DNA of 64,000 bases from assembly GCF_030711405.1 (NCBI RefSeq), contig NZ_JAULSI010000005.1, forward strand, positions 1-64,000, in the 5' to 3' direction. Shown here piece after piece: positions 44,068 through 54,893 of this stretch; within the stretch, counting starts at the first letter, position 1, and each line of letters opens with the position of its first letter. The notes beneath the pieces were generated by a model. That model saw nothing but the letters and a program-made list of their open reading frames with translations. It had not been told where the DNA came from and did no database searches. The position numbers and the translations under genes are program-made. The stretch comes from Massilia brevitalea (GTDB lineage Bacteria > Pseudomonadota > Gammaproteobacteria > Burkholderiales > Burkholderiaceae_D).

Positions 44068-44781
44068 ATGAAAAAGATCATTGCTACCGCCGCCCTCGCC
44101 CTTGGCTTTGCTTCCGCTGCCCAGGCAACCTACCTGCCGGCCTACCTGACCACCAACGATCCGTACAACGCCACCCTGAAGATCGACAGCAAGCCGGGCA
44201 CCGAGATCGAATCGGCCAAGCTGTACCTGACCTTTGCCGACGTGACCAACAACACCTGGACCACCAAGGAAACCATCTCGGTCAAGCTCGACAACGTGCT
44301 GGCCGGCACCATTTACAACGTCGGCAAGGACTACACGACCTACAGCTTCAACGTGCTGCCATCGCTGCTGGGCGATAACAAGCTGGACCTGTCGATTTCG
44401 CTGGGCTGCACCCCGGCCTACTACATCTTCTGCCTGGACCAGGACGTGTGGCTGAAGAAAATCCTGCTGGACATCAAGCGCGTGCCGACCAAGCCGACCG
44501 TCCCGACGGAGCCGACCCAGCCTACGAACCCGACCAACCCGACGAATCCGACGAATCCGACCGAGCCGACCAACCCGACGGAGCCGACCCAGCCGACCGA
44601 ACCGAACCCGCCGGTCGACGTACCGACCGAGCCGCCAGTCGTCACCCTGCCGGTCCCGCCAATCGACCTGCCGGGCAACCCGACCAACCCGACCCTGCCG
44701 TCGGAAGTGCCTGAGCCAGCCACCCTGCTGACCCTGGGCCTTGGCCTGATGGGCCTGGCAGCTGCGCGCCGCCGCAAGTAA
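44068..44781 (+). CDS. PEP-CTERM sorted exported protein with Thr-Pro repeats
   Basis: A 237-residue surface or matrix protein. It has a signal peptide ('MKKIIATAALALGFASAAQA'), a globular N-terminal domain of about 130 residues, then a run of PTEPTQPTNPTNPTNPT-type repeats (about residues 145-195) and a PEP-CTERM tail. The tail is 'VPEPATLLTLGLGLMGLAA' plus 'RRRK', the sorting signal recognised by exosortase/EpsH systems. Thr-Pro-rich linkers are often glycosylated. The repeat DNA is imperfect and could vary in copy number. A strong terminator follows. Confidence 0.93.
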   Translation: MKKIIATAALALGFASAAQATYLPAYLTTNDPYNATLKIDSKPGTEIESAKLYLTFADVTNNTWTTKETISVKLDNVLAGTIYNVGKDYTTYSFNVLPSLLGDNKLDLSISLGCTPAYYIFCLDQDVWLKKILLDIKRVPTKPTVPTEPTQPTNPTNPTNPTNPTEPTNPTEPTQPTEPNPPVDVPTEPPVVTLPVPPIDLPGNPTNPTLPSEVPEPATLLTLGLGLMGLAAARRRK

Positions 44782-44811
44782 TCCCTTCGGCGCCAGCCGG
44801 ATGCAAAAAGG

Positions 44812-44838
44812 AAGAGCGCCCTTGCGGCGCTCTTTTTT
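44812..44838 (+). terminator. Terminator after the PEP-CTERM gene
   Basis: AAGAGCGCC and GGCGCTCTT pair around CTTGC and are followed by a T run. Confidence 0.9.
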
Positions 44839-44842
44839 TGTT

Positions 44843-44859
44843 TGTCGAAAAATCTGACA
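44843..44859. promoter_or_regulatory. Second TGTC-N9-GACA site, downstream of the PEP-CTERM gene
   Basis: TGTCGAAAAATCTGACA is a perfect-ended dyad and shares 15 of 17 bases with the site at 43918-43934. It lies past the terminator, next to the 3' end of a kinase gene, where no promoter is expected. Confidence 0.55.
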
Positions 44860-44897
44860 CCAGCATACGCGGCCCCGGATCGGGCTCAGGTCGCGGC

Positions 44898-46304
44898 TCA
44901 AGCAGCTGGAAACACGAGCGTGAACGTGATGCGCGTGCCCTCTACATGCACGCTTGCCTGGCCACCGTGCAGGTCCATGATGGCGCCGACGATGGCCAGC
45001 CCGAGGCCGGTCGATCCCTCGGCATCGCTGCGGGCCGGGTCGGCGCGGTAGAAGCGCTCGAACAGGTGCGCCAGGTGTGCGGATGCGACCGGCGCACCGT
45101 GGTTGCTCACGCTTAGCTCGATAGCGTCTGCTTGCCGGTTCGCGATCAAGGAAATCGTGCTGCCCGTATCGGCATGGCGGACCGCATTCGACACCAGGTT
45201 AGCCAGCGCGCGCCGCAACAGCGCGGCATCGGCCGCTACGGTCAACGCGGCGTCTCCAGTGCAGGCGAACGCCAGGCCGCGTTCTTCGGCCATGCCTTCG
45301 AAGAAGCCGGCGACCTTCTCCAGTTCTTCCACTGCCGCCAGCGGATGGCGCACCAGCACTACCTCGTCCTGCCCGGCGCGCGCAAGGAACAGCATGCTTT
45401 CGATCATGCGCGCCAGCCGTTCCAGCTCCTCGATGTTCGACGCGATCAGGTCCTCGTACTCGCCGCTGCTGCGCGGCTGCGCCAGCATCACCTGGCTTTG
45501 CCCAAGCAGGTTCGCCACCGGCGTGCGGAATTCGTGCGCCAGGTCGGCCGAGAAACCGGAGAGCCGCGCATAGCCTTCCTGTAGCCGGGCCAGCATGTCG
45601 TTCAGGGCGTGGATCAGCGGCAGCAGTTCGGACGGCGCGCCTTTTACCTCCAGGCGTTGCGCCAGGGTGCCGGGCCGCACCAGCGCGGCATGCTCGGCCA
45701 CGCCATGCAGAGGCCGCAGTCCGCGCCGCAGCCACAAGGCCGCCAGCAAAGCAGCAAGTAGCGCACTGACCAGGGCCGCACCGGCGATCTGGCGCCGGTA
45801 GCCGGCGAACATGGCGCTGCGCTCGGCATAGGCACGGGCAACGACAATGTGCACCTGGCGATTGTCCAAACGAGCGCTGCCGGCCACGACCCGGCCGGGT
45901 GCGGCAGCGCTGGTCGTCCAGCTGCGGATTGCATCAAGCGTCGGCGCCACGCCGGCCACGGGTGGCAGCGGGTAGGTTTCATGCAGGGCGTTGATGTCGG
46001 CCAGGGGCGTGCCGTCGGGCGCCAGGATGCGCACCAGCGAATTTTCCTGGCCGCTCATCGTGTCGCGGAAATAATCCGGCTGGGCACGCAGCAGATCGGC
46101 GGCGCCGGGACGGCCGAGCAGCAGCTGCACCTGGCGCAGCTTGCCGAGCAGCTGGATATCGTCGCGCCGTTCGATTTCGCCGGCAAAGGCGTGGTACAGG
46201 TAGCTGCCCAGCCCGGCCGCGGCCAGCACCACCACCAGCGTGAACATCGCGCTCACGCGCAGCGCCAGCGACTGGCGCCAGCCTGCTGTCGTGAAAGCTG
46301 TCAT
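44898..46304 (-). CDS. Sensor histidine kinase, CusS/HprS-like
   Basis: A 468-residue membrane kinase: TM1 about 12-35, a periplasmic domain of about 130 residues, TM2 about 165-185, HAMP, and the H-box '[14 protein letters not shown]'. Later come the N-box '[14 protein letters not shown]' and '[10 protein letters not shown]'. The pattern fits heavy-metal-type kinases. ATG 46304 overlaps the regulator stop by four bases. The start at 46331 would overlap much more. Confidence 0.92.
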   Translation of the reverse strand: MTAFTTAGWRQSLALRVSAMFTLVVVLAAAGLGSYLYHAFAGEIERRDDIQLLGKLRQVQLLLGRPGAADLLRAQPDYFRDTMSGQENSLVRILAPDGTPLADINALHETYPLPPVAGVAPTLDAIRSWTTSAAAPGRVVAGSARLDNRQVHIVVARAYAERSAMFAGYRRQIAGAALVSALLAALLAALWLRRGLRPLHGVAEHAALVRPGTLAQRLEVKGAPSELLPLIHALNDMLARLQEGYARLSGFSADLAHEFRTPVANLLGQSQVMLAQPRSSGEYEDLIASNIEELERLARMIESMLFLARAGQDEVVLVRHPLAAVEELEKVAGFFEGMAEERGLAFACTGDAALTVAADAALLRRALANLVSNAVRHADTGSTISLIANRQADAIELSVSNHGAPVASAHLAHLFERFYRADPARSDAEGSTGLGLAIVGAIMDLHGGQASVHVEGTRITFTLVFPAA

Positions 46305-46993
46305 GGCGCCGCCGCCGGGACGGCTTCGCACACATAGCCCATGCCGCGCCGGGTGTGGATCAATTTATCGGGAAACGGATCGTCGATCTTGCGCCGCAAC
46401 CTGCGCACGGCGGCGTCGATGACATTCGTGTCGCTGTCGAAATTCATGTCCCAGACCTGGGACGCGATCAGCGCGCGCGACAATACCTGGCCCTGGCGCC
46501 GCGCCAGCAGGTGCAGCAGGGCAAACTCCTGGGCCGTCAGGACGATGGGCGTGCCGCCACGGCGCACCCGGCGCATGAGCACGTCGATTTCCATGTCGCC
46601 GATGCAGATCTGCGCTTCCTCGCGCACCGGCCCGCGCCGCAGCAAGGTGCGGATGCGCGCCACCAGCTCGACAAAGGCAAAGGGTTTCACCAGGTAGTCG
46701 TCGGCGCCCAGTTCGAGCCCGCGCACGCGGTCCTGGACTTCGTCGCGCGCCGTCAGGAACAGCACCGGCATCTGCGCCGTGGCCGGGTCGGCGCGCAGGG
46801 CGGCCAGCACTTCCCAGCCATCCATGCGCGGCAGCATCACGTCGAGCACGACCAGCTCGATCGCTTCTTCGCGCGCGATGTGCAGGCCGTCGCGGCCATT
46901 GCGCGCCAGGCGCACGCCGAAGCCGGATTCGGCCAGGCCGCGCTGCAGGTAATCGCCGGTCTTCGGCTCGTCTTCAATGACCAGGATGCTCAT
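46301..46993 (-). CDS. Response regulator, CusR/HprR-like
   Basis: A 230-residue OmpR-family regulator. '[20 protein letters not shown]' is typical of the heavy-metal CusR/CopR/HprR group. The phospho-Asp lies in '[15 protein letters not shown]', with 'FLTARD' and 'LVKPFAF' following, and the winged helix has '[14 protein letters not shown]'. It is divergent from the GlcG-like and hydroxyisourate hydrolase genes, across a gap with a CusR-like dyad. That echoes the E. coli hprRS/hiuH arrangement. Confidence 0.92.
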   Translation of the reverse strand: MSILVIEDEPKTGDYLQRGLAESGFGVRLARNGRDGLHIAREEAIELVVLDVMLPRMDGWEVLAALRADPATAQMPVLFLTARDEVQDRVRGLELGADDYLVKPFAFVELVARIRTLLRRGPVREEAQICIGDMEIDVLMRRVRRGGTPIVLTAQEFALLHLLARRQGQVLSRALIASQVWDMNFDSDTNVIDAAVRRLRRKIDDPFPDKLIHTRRGMGYVCEAVPAAAP

Positions 46994-47043
46994 GGCTGGG
47001 GTGCGCGCAAAAGCGCCATTCTATGCCGATCCGGCGGCGCCGA

Positions 47044-47063
47044 AGATGACGAAACTGTCATCT
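47044..47063. promoter_or_regulatory. CusR/HprR-like dyad in the divergent promoter gap
   Basis: AGATGAC-GAAACT-GTCATCT is a perfect 7-bp dyad. Its ATGAC-N6-GTCAT core matches the spacing of the CusR-type box ATGACAANNTTGTCAT. It lies between the regulator gene and the divergent operon. Confidence 0.6.
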
Positions 47064-47141
47064 GGCAATCAGCTTGCCGTCGGGTGGCGCGCGCTAAGGT
47101 GGCGGCTTGTTCACCAGCTCGCTCACTTTCTCCATCACGCC

Positions 47142-47627
47142 ATGACCCGACTGCCTGCCGCCTTGCTGACCATCTCCCTTGCCGCCACCGCCCTGCCTGC
47201 CGCCGCACAGTTGCGCCAGCAGCCCGACCTGACGCTGGCAGCGGCCAACCGCCTGGCCAGCGGCGCCATCGAGGCCTGCCGGCGGCAGGGACGCGACATC
47301 GTGGTGGCCGTACTCGACCGTGGCGGCAACCTGGTCGCGCTGCAGCGTGCAGACACGGTCGGTCCGCATAACACAGAGGCTGCACGCCGCAAGGCCTACA
47401 CCGCCCTGTCTACGCGCAGCAGCACGTTTGAGCTGGCGCGCAAGGCCGCCGCCCCGGACGCGCGCAACCTCGCCACCCTGCCCGAACTGCTGCTGCTCGG
47501 CGGCGGCCTGCCGCTGCTGGCGCAGGGCCAGCCCGTGGGCGCCATCGGCGTGGCCGGCGGTGGCGGCGCCGTCAACGACGATGCCTGCGCACGCGCCGCA
47601 ATCGCCGCCGTGCCCGAACTCGACTGA
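47142..47627 (+). CDS. Exported GlcG/HbpS-type (haem-degrading domain) protein
   Basis: A 161-residue protein with signal peptide ('MTRLPAALLTISLAATALPAAA'). The mature part is the GlcG/HbpS fold: 'LTLAAANRLASGAIEACRR', 'VVAVLDRGGNLVAL', 'ARRKAYTAL' and 'GAIGVAGG'. Relatives bind haem or respond to redox stress; the role here is unknown. It is followed 42 bases later by the hydroxyisourate hydrolase gene. Confidence 0.85.
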   Translation: MTRLPAALLTISLAATALPAAAQLRQQPDLTLAAANRLASGAIEACRRQGRDIVVAVLDRGGNLVALQRADTVGPHNTEAARRKAYTALSTRSSTFELARKAAAPDARNLATLPELLLLGGGLPLLAQGQPVGAIGVAGGGGAVNDDACARAAIAAVPELD

Positions 47628-47669
47628 CCCTTCGACCAATCCCTCCCATCCATACTGAAAGGAAATCCC

Positions 47670-48071
47670 ATGACCTTCAAACAGTGCATCCTCGCCGGCG
47701 TCCTGTTCTCGGCCGCCACGCTGGCCGCCGCCAACCCGCTCAGCGTCCACGTCCTCGATCTACAAAGCGGCCAGCCGACCGCCAGCATCAAGGTGACGCT
47801 GGAACAACGCGCCGGCGACAACTGGCGCACGCTGGCCGCCAACGTCACCGATGCCAAGGGCCGCATCGCCGCCCTCTATCCGGAAGACAAACCCTTCGCG
47901 GCCGGCGACTACCGCATCGTGTTCGCCACCGGCGAGCACTACGCGCGCCAGGGCCAGGCCACCTTCTTCCCGCGCATTCCGGTCGAATTCAAGGTCGACA
48001 AGACGGACCAGCACTACCATATTCCGCTGCTGCTGAGCCCCTTCGGCTACTCGACGTATCGGGGCAACTGA
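47670..48071 (+). CDS. hiuH: Periplasmic 5-hydroxyisourate hydrolase (transthyretin-like)
   Basis: A 133-residue enzyme that opens 5-hydroxyisourate in urate breakdown. After a signal peptide (about 21 residues), 'LSVHVLDLQSGQPT' carries the first active His, 'HYHIPLLLSPFGYSTYRGN' the others, and the C-terminus is YRGN in place of the usual YRGS. The signal peptide puts it in the periplasm, as in E. coli HiuH. No other urate genes are nearby. With the divergent regulator pair it suggests an oxidative-stress role. Confidence 0.92.
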   Translation: MTFKQCILAGVLFSAATLAAANPLSVHVLDLQSGQPTASIKVTLEQRAGDNWRTLAANVTDAKGRIAALYPEDKPFAAGDYRIVFATGEHYARQGQATFFPRIPVEFKVDKTDQHYHIPLLLSPFGYSTYRGN

Positions 48072-48133
48072 CACGGAAACGTGCAAAAAAGTCTAGTATT
48101 GGGGGTTATCGAATGATGATGAACGAGGACCCC

Positions 48134-49588
48134 ATGCTGAACCTGAACGACCCCCGCCTGCTGCGCCAGCAGGCCTATATCGACGGCGAATGGTGCGACG
48201 CCCTTGAGGGCGCCACCGTCGACGTCATCAATCCCGCCACCGGCGACAAGCTGGGCACGGTGCCGCACATGGGCGCCCAGGAAACCCGGCGCGCCATCGA
48301 GGCCGCCAACGCCGCCTGGCCGGCCTGGCGCAAGAAGACGGCGCGCGAACGCAGCCTCATCCTGCGCAAATGGAACGACCTGATGCTGGAAAACGCCGAC
48401 GACCTGGCGCTGCTGATGACGGCCGAGCAGGGCAAGCCGCTGGTCGAATCGAAGGGCGAAGTCGCCTACGCCGCCTCCTTCTTCGAGTGGTTCGGCGAGG
48501 AAGCCAAGCGCGTGAATGGCGACACCCTGCAGTCCCCTTGGCCCGACCGCCGCATCGTGGTCACCAAGGAGCCGATCGGCGTCTGCGCGGCGATTACGCC
48601 ATGGAACTTCCCGGCGGCGATGATCACCCGCAAGGTGGCCCCGGCACTGGCCGCCGGCTGCCCCATCGTGCTGAAACCCGCCGAGCTGACGCCTTACTCG
48701 GCGCTGGCCCTGGCGGTGCTGGCCGAGCGCGCCGGCGTGCCGCAAGGTGTGTTCAGCGTGGTCACCGGCGACTCGAAAGCCATCGGCGGCGAAATGACCG
48801 GCAACCCGACCGTGCGCAAGCTCAGCTTCACCGGCTCGACCGCGGTGGGCCGCTTGCTGATGGAACAGTGCGCGCCGACCGTGAAAAAAATCTCGCTGGA
48901 ACTGGGCGGGAATGCACCCTTCATCGTGTTCGACGACGCCGACATCGATGCCGCCGTGGAAGGCGCGATTGCCTCGAAATACCGGAATGCCGGCCAGACC
49001 TGCGTCTGCGCCAACCGGCTCTACGTGCAGGACGGCGTGTACGAGGAGTTCGCGCGCAAGCTGGTGGCGGCGGTCGAGAAACTGAAGGTGGGCAATGGCG
49101 TGGAAGACGGCGTGACCCAGGGGCCGCTAATCGAAGAAAAAGCCGTGGTGAAAGTCGAGCAGCACATCGCCGATGCGCTGTCGAAAGGCGCGCGCCTGAT
49201 GCTGGGCGGCAAGCGGCACGAGCTGGGCCACAGCTTCTTCCAGCCGACCGTGCTGGCCGACGTGACGCCGGAGATGATGGTGGCGCGCGAGGAAACCTTC
49301 GGGCCGCTGGCGCCGCTGTTCCGCTTCCAGACCGAGGAGGAAGTGATTGGCATGGCCAACGACAGCGAGTTCGGCCTGGCCTCGTATTTCTATTCGCGCG
49401 ATATTGGCCGCGTCTGGCGCGTGGCCGAGGCAATCGAAAGCGGCATGGTCGGCGTGAATACCGGGCTGATCTCGACCGAGGTGGCGCCGTTCGGCGGCGT
49501 CAAGCAATCCGGCCTGGGGCGCGAAGGCTCGGCGTACGGGATCGAGGATTATCTCGTGGTGAAGTACATCTGCATGGGCGGCATGTGA
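48134..49588 (+). CDS. gabD: Succinate-semialdehyde dehydrogenase
   Basis: A 484-residue enzyme that oxidises succinate semialdehyde to succinate. It is close to E. coli GabD throughout: 'LRQQAYIDGEWCDA', 'PWNFPAAMITRKVAPALAAG', 'FTGSTAVGRLLMEQC', 'ELGGNAPFIVFDDADID', and the active Cys in 'NAGQTCVCANRL'. The start at 48134 ('MLNLNDPRLLRQQ') matches GabD; three ATGs at 48113-48119 are less likely. It would finish the GABA route fed by the putrescine cluster. A gabT is not in the window. Confidence 0.96.
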   Translation: MLNLNDPRLLRQQAYIDGEWCDALEGATVDVINPATGDKLGTVPHMGAQETRRAIEAANAAWPAWRKKTARERSLILRKWNDLMLENADDLALLMTAEQGKPLVESKGEVAYAASFFEWFGEEAKRVNGDTLQSPWPDRRIVVTKEPIGVCAAITPWNFPAAMITRKVAPALAAGCPIVLKPAELTPYSALALAVLAERAGVPQGVFSVVTGDSKAIGGEMTGNPTVRKLSFTGSTAVGRLLMEQCAPTVKKISLELGGNAPFIVFDDADIDAAVEGAIASKYRNAGQTCVCANRLYVQDGVYEEFARKLVAAVEKLKVGNGVEDGVTQGPLIEEKAVVKVEQHIADALSKGARLMLGGKRHELGHSFFQPTVLADVTPEMMVAREETFGPLAPLFRFQTEEEVIGMANDSEFGLASYFYSRDIGRVWRVAEAIESGMVGVNTGLISTEVAPFGGVKQSGLGREGSAYGIEDYLVVKYICMGGM

Positions 49589-49893
49589 TGAACCGCGACC
49601 CGCTGCGCGATGTGGTGGATGCGCCGCTGTTCATCGTGCCGCGGGTGCTGGAGCGCTTGCGCGCGTTGCGGCCGGCACTGGATGGTGTGGCGCTGGCGGC
49701 GTTCGAGCGCTTGCGTGGGTGCCTGCTGGAGGGAATCGAGGGGCATCCAACGCGGTTTTGGGTGCTGAGGCAGGTGCAGAAGGCGCTGGGAGCGGTTGAG
49801 GGCGAGGATGCCGAATCACGTCAACATCTTCATACTGCGCTGAAGGAGCTGCTGGCAATTATCGGTACAGATGATGGCGGCGTAATACGGTAG
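49588..49893 (+). CDS. Small protein of unknown function, coupled to gabD
   Basis: A 101-residue protein whose ATG shares one base with the gabD stop, suggesting translational coupling. It is mostly helical ('LERLRALRPALDGVALAAFERLRG' type pattern) with no motif or membrane segment. Its TAG stop lies inside the first REP-like unit, so that repeat may have trimmed or set its 3' end. Not recognised. Confidence 0.5.
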   Translation: MNRDPLRDVVDAPLFIVPRVLERLRALRPALDGVALAAFERLRGCLLEGIEGHPTRFWVLRQVQKALGAVEGEDAESRQHLHTALKELLAIIGTDDGGVIR

Positions 49894-50033
49894 GGTGGGC
49901 ACTCCGTGCCCACGCGGTTACGTGCGCATCACCTGGACACGTGCCACAAAACATCGCTCGCAAGCGTTTGCAACGCCCGCCGACGTATGGGTACGCGGCG
50001 GTACGACCGCGTGGGCTCGAGAGCCCACCCTAC
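49889..50033. repeat. REP-like inverted pair
   Basis: The left unit TAGGGTGGGCACTCCGTGCC (49891 on) and the right unit ACCGCGTGGGCTCGAGAGCC (50006 on, ending CACCCTAC) enclose about 85 bases. The two units carry different palindrome centres (GCACTCCGTGC versus GCTCGAGAGC). It lies between the small gabD-linked gene and the MazG-like gene. Confidence 0.85.
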
Positions 50034-50067
50034 ACCATCAACATCAACGTCAACATCAACACCAACG

Positions 50068-50451
50068 TCACGCGTCCTTGTACTCGTGGTACTTGCGCGC
50101 GTCGCCGCGCACTTTATCGGCCGGGTACTTGGCGCGGTTGAGCACCATCTTTTCCTGCACTGCCGCCATCAGGTCGACGTCGAGCTTGTCGGCCAGCCGC
50201 ACGAGATACACCAGCACGTCGGCCATCTCATGCCGCACCTGCACCAGCTTGTCCGGCCCCAGCTCTTCAGCCTGCCCGGTCTGCAGCCACTGGAAGTGCT
50301 CCAGCAACTCGGCCGCCTCCACGCTCAGCGCCGACGACAAATTCTTCGGCGTATGGAACTGGTCCCAATCACGCTCGTCGACAAACACGCGCACGAGCTC
50401 GCGCAGCCGGGCCAGGTCGCCCTGCTCGACCGGCTCGACCAAAGAACTCAC
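50068..50451 (-). CDS. MazG-like nucleotide pyrophosphohydrolase
   Basis: A 127-residue all-alpha NTP-PPase. The metal-binding EExxE and ExxD motifs are seen in 'VEAAELLEHFQWL' and 'HEMADVLVYLVRLAD'. It resembles the RS21-C6/dCTPase group that removes unusual nucleotides. Its ATG overlaps the stop of the carbonic anhydrase gene, which lies upstream on the same strand. Confidence 0.88.
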   Translation of the reverse strand: MSSLVEPVEQGDLARLRELVRVFVDERDWDQFHTPKNLSSALSVEAAELLEHFQWLQTGQAEELGPDKLVQVRHEMADVLVYLVRLADKLDVDLMAAVQEKMVLNRAKYPADKVRGDARKYHEYKDA

Positions 50452-51125
50452 AGTTCCTCGCCGCGGTCGCGGTAGCCGTCCAGCACCACTTCCAGCTTCG
50501 GCGCGATCTGGTCATAGCTGCTGACGGTGATGCCGAGGTCGCGCAGCAGGCCGTCGTGCACGCCGTACACCCAGCTGTGGATGGTCAGTTCCTGGCCGCG
50601 TTCCCAGGCGTCGCGCACGATGGTGGTCTGCGCCACGTTGATCACCTGCTCGGCGACGTTCAGTTCGACCAGGCGGTTGGTGGCGGACACGCCGCTGACG
50701 TTGCCCAGGTACTGGCCGTGCTTGTCGCGCACGTCGCGCACGTGGCCGAGCCAGTTGTCGGCCAGGCCGACGCGGGTATTGTTCAGTGCGGCGCCGACGC
50801 CCGAGCAGCCATAGTGGCCGCAGAGGATGATGTGCTTCACCTTCAGCACGTCGACCGCGAACTGCAGCACGGTCAGGGCGTTCAGGTCCGAATGCGAGAT
50901 CACGTTGGCGATGTTACGGTGCACGAACAGTTCGCCCGGGGCCATGCCGAGCAGCTCGTTGGCGGGCACGCGGCTATCGGAGCAGCCGATCCAGAGGTAT
51001 TCCGGGGCTTGTTGCGAAGCCAGGTCCTTGAAGAAACCGGGGTCTTGCTCGACCATCGAGGCTGCCCATTCGCGGTTGCGCTTGAACAGGTCTTCCGTCG
51101 TCAGGCCGGTGGGGGTCTTTGCCAT
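50448..51125 (-). CDS. can: Beta-class carbonic anhydrase
   Basis: A 225-residue zinc enzyme converting CO2 and bicarbonate. The ligands Cys48, His104 and Cys107 and the Asp50/Arg52 dyad lie in 'IGCSDSRVPANELLG' and 'LCGHYGCSGVGAAL'. 'PGELFVHRNIANV' is also typical of E. coli Can. It is first in a two-gene unit with the MazG-like gene. Confidence 0.96.
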   Translation of the reverse strand: MAKTPTGLTTEDLFKRNREWAASMVEQDPGFFKDLASQQAPEYLWIGCSDSRVPANELLGMAPGELFVHRNIANVISHSDLNALTVLQFAVDVLKVKHIILCGHYGCSGVGAALNNTRVGLADNWLGHVRDVRDKHGQYLGNVSGVSATNRLVELNVAEQVINVAQTTIVRDAWERGQELTIHSWVYGVHDGLLRDLGITVSSYDQIAPKLEVVLDGYRDRGEEL

Positions 51126-51238
51126 GTGGTTCTCCTTGCTGCGGGCGGCGCGGGGCGCCTGCCCGTGGTGTTCTTTGGATTTTCCGTATTGTAAGCTGAG
51201 TGGCGCGGGAACGTGGAATGTGCGTTGGCGGACTCGTA

Positions 51239-51339
51239 GAGGATGTGAAAAAATTGTCAGGGCAAGGCGCCGAGTCGAAGACAGTACGAGCGTACGGCAA
51301 GACGAGGCAACGCAGCCATGGCGATTTTTTCACATCCTC
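51239..51339. repeat. Dispersed hairpin element, copy B (101 bp)
   Basis: The arms GAGGATGTGAAAAAAT (51239-51254) and ATTTTTTCACATCCTC (51324-51339) form a perfect 16-bp stem. The core, read on the other strand, matches copy A at 12.9 kb in about 53 of 62 bases, including GTCTTGCCGTAC and GTACTGTCTTCGAC. The arms are unrelated to those of copy A. Confidence 0.8.
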
Positions 51340-51526
51340 GTAGGGTGGGCACCCCGTGCCCACGCGGAAGCGTGCGCGGTGATTGCGGTTTTCGAATCGC
51401 GCCGGTAGCCCATGGTTAGCGCGTCCAAATGATCATTTGGATGCGTTTCGATGGGCCAGCGCCACAGGGTGATATCAAGCCAACCATGATCGTCGTTCCG
51501 CGTGGGCACAGAGTGCCCACCGTACG
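51340..51526. repeat. REP-like inverted pair
   Basis: TAGGGTGGGCACCCCGTGCC (51341 on) and CCGCGTGGGCACAGAGTGCC (51499 on) flank about 130 bases with a CCAAATGATCATTTGG palindrome. It directly abuts hairpin copy B. The two elements fill most of the 473-base can-dnaJ gap, which has no gene. Confidence 0.85.
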
Positions 51527-51549
51527 TGCTCACCTGCTAACAGTCATTC

Positions 51550-51586
51550 GAAAAAAAACCGCCGAGGCTCGCGCGCCCGGCGGTTT
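51550..51586 (-). terminator. Terminator after dnaJ
   Basis: On the minus strand ACCGCCG and CGGCGGT pair around a 13-base loop, followed by eight T. Confidence 0.85.
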
Positions 51587-51598
51587 TTCGACGACTGC

Positions 51599-52732
51599 TT
51601 ATTCGAAGAAGTCTTTCACTTTATCCATCCAGCCCTTGCTCTGCGGGCTGTGCTTGGCGCCGCCTTCGACCGTCATGCGTTCGAACTCGCGCAGCAGGTC
51701 TTTCTGCTTGTCGGTCAGCTTGACCGGGGTCTCGACGATCACGTGGCAGAACAAGTCGCCATGGTAGCCCGAGCGCACGCCCTTGATGCCCTTGCCCTTC
51801 AGGCGGAAGGTCTTGCCGGTTTGCGTGCCTTCAGGAATCGTGAACGAGACCTTGCCCGACAGGGTCGGCACTTCGATCTCGCCGCCCAATGCCGCTTTCG
51901 AGAACGAAATCGGCATCTCGCAGTGCAGATCGTCGCCTTCGCGCTGGAACACCGCGTGCGGCTTGATGTGGATTTCCACGTACAAATCGCCCGATGGGCC
52001 GCCGTTGGTGCCCGGCTCGCCGTTGCCGGTCGAGCGGATGCGCATGCCGTTGTCGATGCCGGCCGGAATCTTCACTTCCAGCGTCTTGTTGCGCTTGATG
52101 CGGCCCGCGCCCGAGCACGATGGGCAGGGTTCCGGAATCATCTTGCCGCTGCCGTGGCACTTCGGGCAGGTTTGCTGGATGCTGAAGAAGCCCTGCTGCA
52201 TGCGTACCTGGCCGTGGCCATGGCAAGTCGTGCAGGTGACCGGCTGGGTGCCCGGCTTGGCGCCGCTGCCGTGGCAGGTGTCGCACTTGTCCCAGCTCGG
52301 CACGCGGATGGTGGTGTCGAAGCCGTTGGCCGCCTGTTCCAGCGTGATCTCGAGGTTGTAGCGCAGGTCGGCGCCGCGGTAGACCTGGGGTCCGCCGCCG
52401 CCGCGGCCGCCACGGCCGCCGCCGCCGAAGATGTCGCCAAAGATGTCGCCGAAGGCATCGCCGAATCCGCCTGCGCCGCCGCCGAAGCCGCCGCCGCCCA
52501 TGTTCGGATCGACGCCGGCGTGACCATAACGGTCATAGGCCTCGCGCTTCTCCGGATTGGTCAGCATCTCGTAGGCTTCCTTGACCTCCTTGAACTTCTC
52601 TTCCGCTTCCTTGTTGTCGGGATTGCGGTCAGGGTGGTACTTCATCGCCAGCTTGCGATACGACTTCTTGATCTCTTCTTCCGAAGCACCCTTTGCGACC
52701 CCAAGGATCTCGTAAAAATCACGCTTTGCCAT
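51599..52732 (-). CDS. dnaJ: Chaperone DnaJ
   Basis: A 377-residue DnaK co-chaperone. The J domain has 'KYHPDRNPD' (His33-Pro34-Asp35), a Gly-rich stretch follows at about 75-115, then four zinc repeats CxxCxGxG ('CDTCHGSG', 'CTTCHGHG', 'CPKCHGSG', 'CPSCSGAG'), and the substrate-binding C-terminal domains. It is the last gene of the heat-shock operon, but a terminator hairpin separates it from dnaK. Confidence 0.98.
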   Translation of the reverse strand: MAKRDFYEILGVAKGASEEEIKKSYRKLAMKYHPDRNPDNKEAEEKFKEVKEAYEMLTNPEKREAYDRYGHAGVDPNMGGGGFGGGAGGFGDAFGDIFGDIFGGGGRGGRGGGGPQVYRGADLRYNLEITLEQAANGFDTTIRVPSWDKCDTCHGSGAKPGTQPVTCTTCHGHGQVRMQQGFFSIQQTCPKCHGSGKMIPEPCPSCSGAGRIKRNKTLEVKIPAGIDNGMRIRSTGNGEPGTNGGPSGDLYVEIHIKPHAVFQREGDDLHCEMPISFSKAALGGEIEVPTLSGKVSFTIPEGTQTGKTFRLKGKGIKGVRSGYHGDLFCHVIVETPVKLTDKQKDLLREFERMTVEGGAKHSPQSKGWMDKVKDFFE

Positions 52733-52781
52733 TTGGCACCTTGCTGTTGTCTACTGAACGAAACTGTTTAAATACTGAAGC

Positions 52782-52822
52782 AAAAAAACCGAGCCGGCAC
52801 CATGGAGGCTGCAGCGGCTCGG
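52782..52822 (-). terminator. Terminator or attenuator between dnaK and dnaJ
   Basis: On the minus strand CCGAGCCG and CGGCTCGG pair around 18 bases and are followed by seven T. It would lower dnaJ expression relative to dnaK. Confidence 0.8.
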
Positions 52823-52840
52823 TTCGGTACGCGCCAAGGA

Positions 52841-54784
<1,944 letters not shown>

Positions 54785-54893
54785 GATTTATTTTCCTTTG
54801 AATGCTGAAATGTTTTAATGCTTCGGATATGGGGAAATACCTGACTGCTTTCAAGGCCTCTTGCCAGGCAGCACCTTACTTTTTTCTTCTTGC

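Noticed and set aside
44500-44615. CRISPR-like short repeats
   Set aside because: The repeats are codon-based, without spacers, and encode the Thr-Pro stalk of the PEP-CTERM protein.
49889-50033. Insertion sequence ends
   Set aside because: No transposase between the inverted units and no target duplication; the units are palindromes of a REP-like family.
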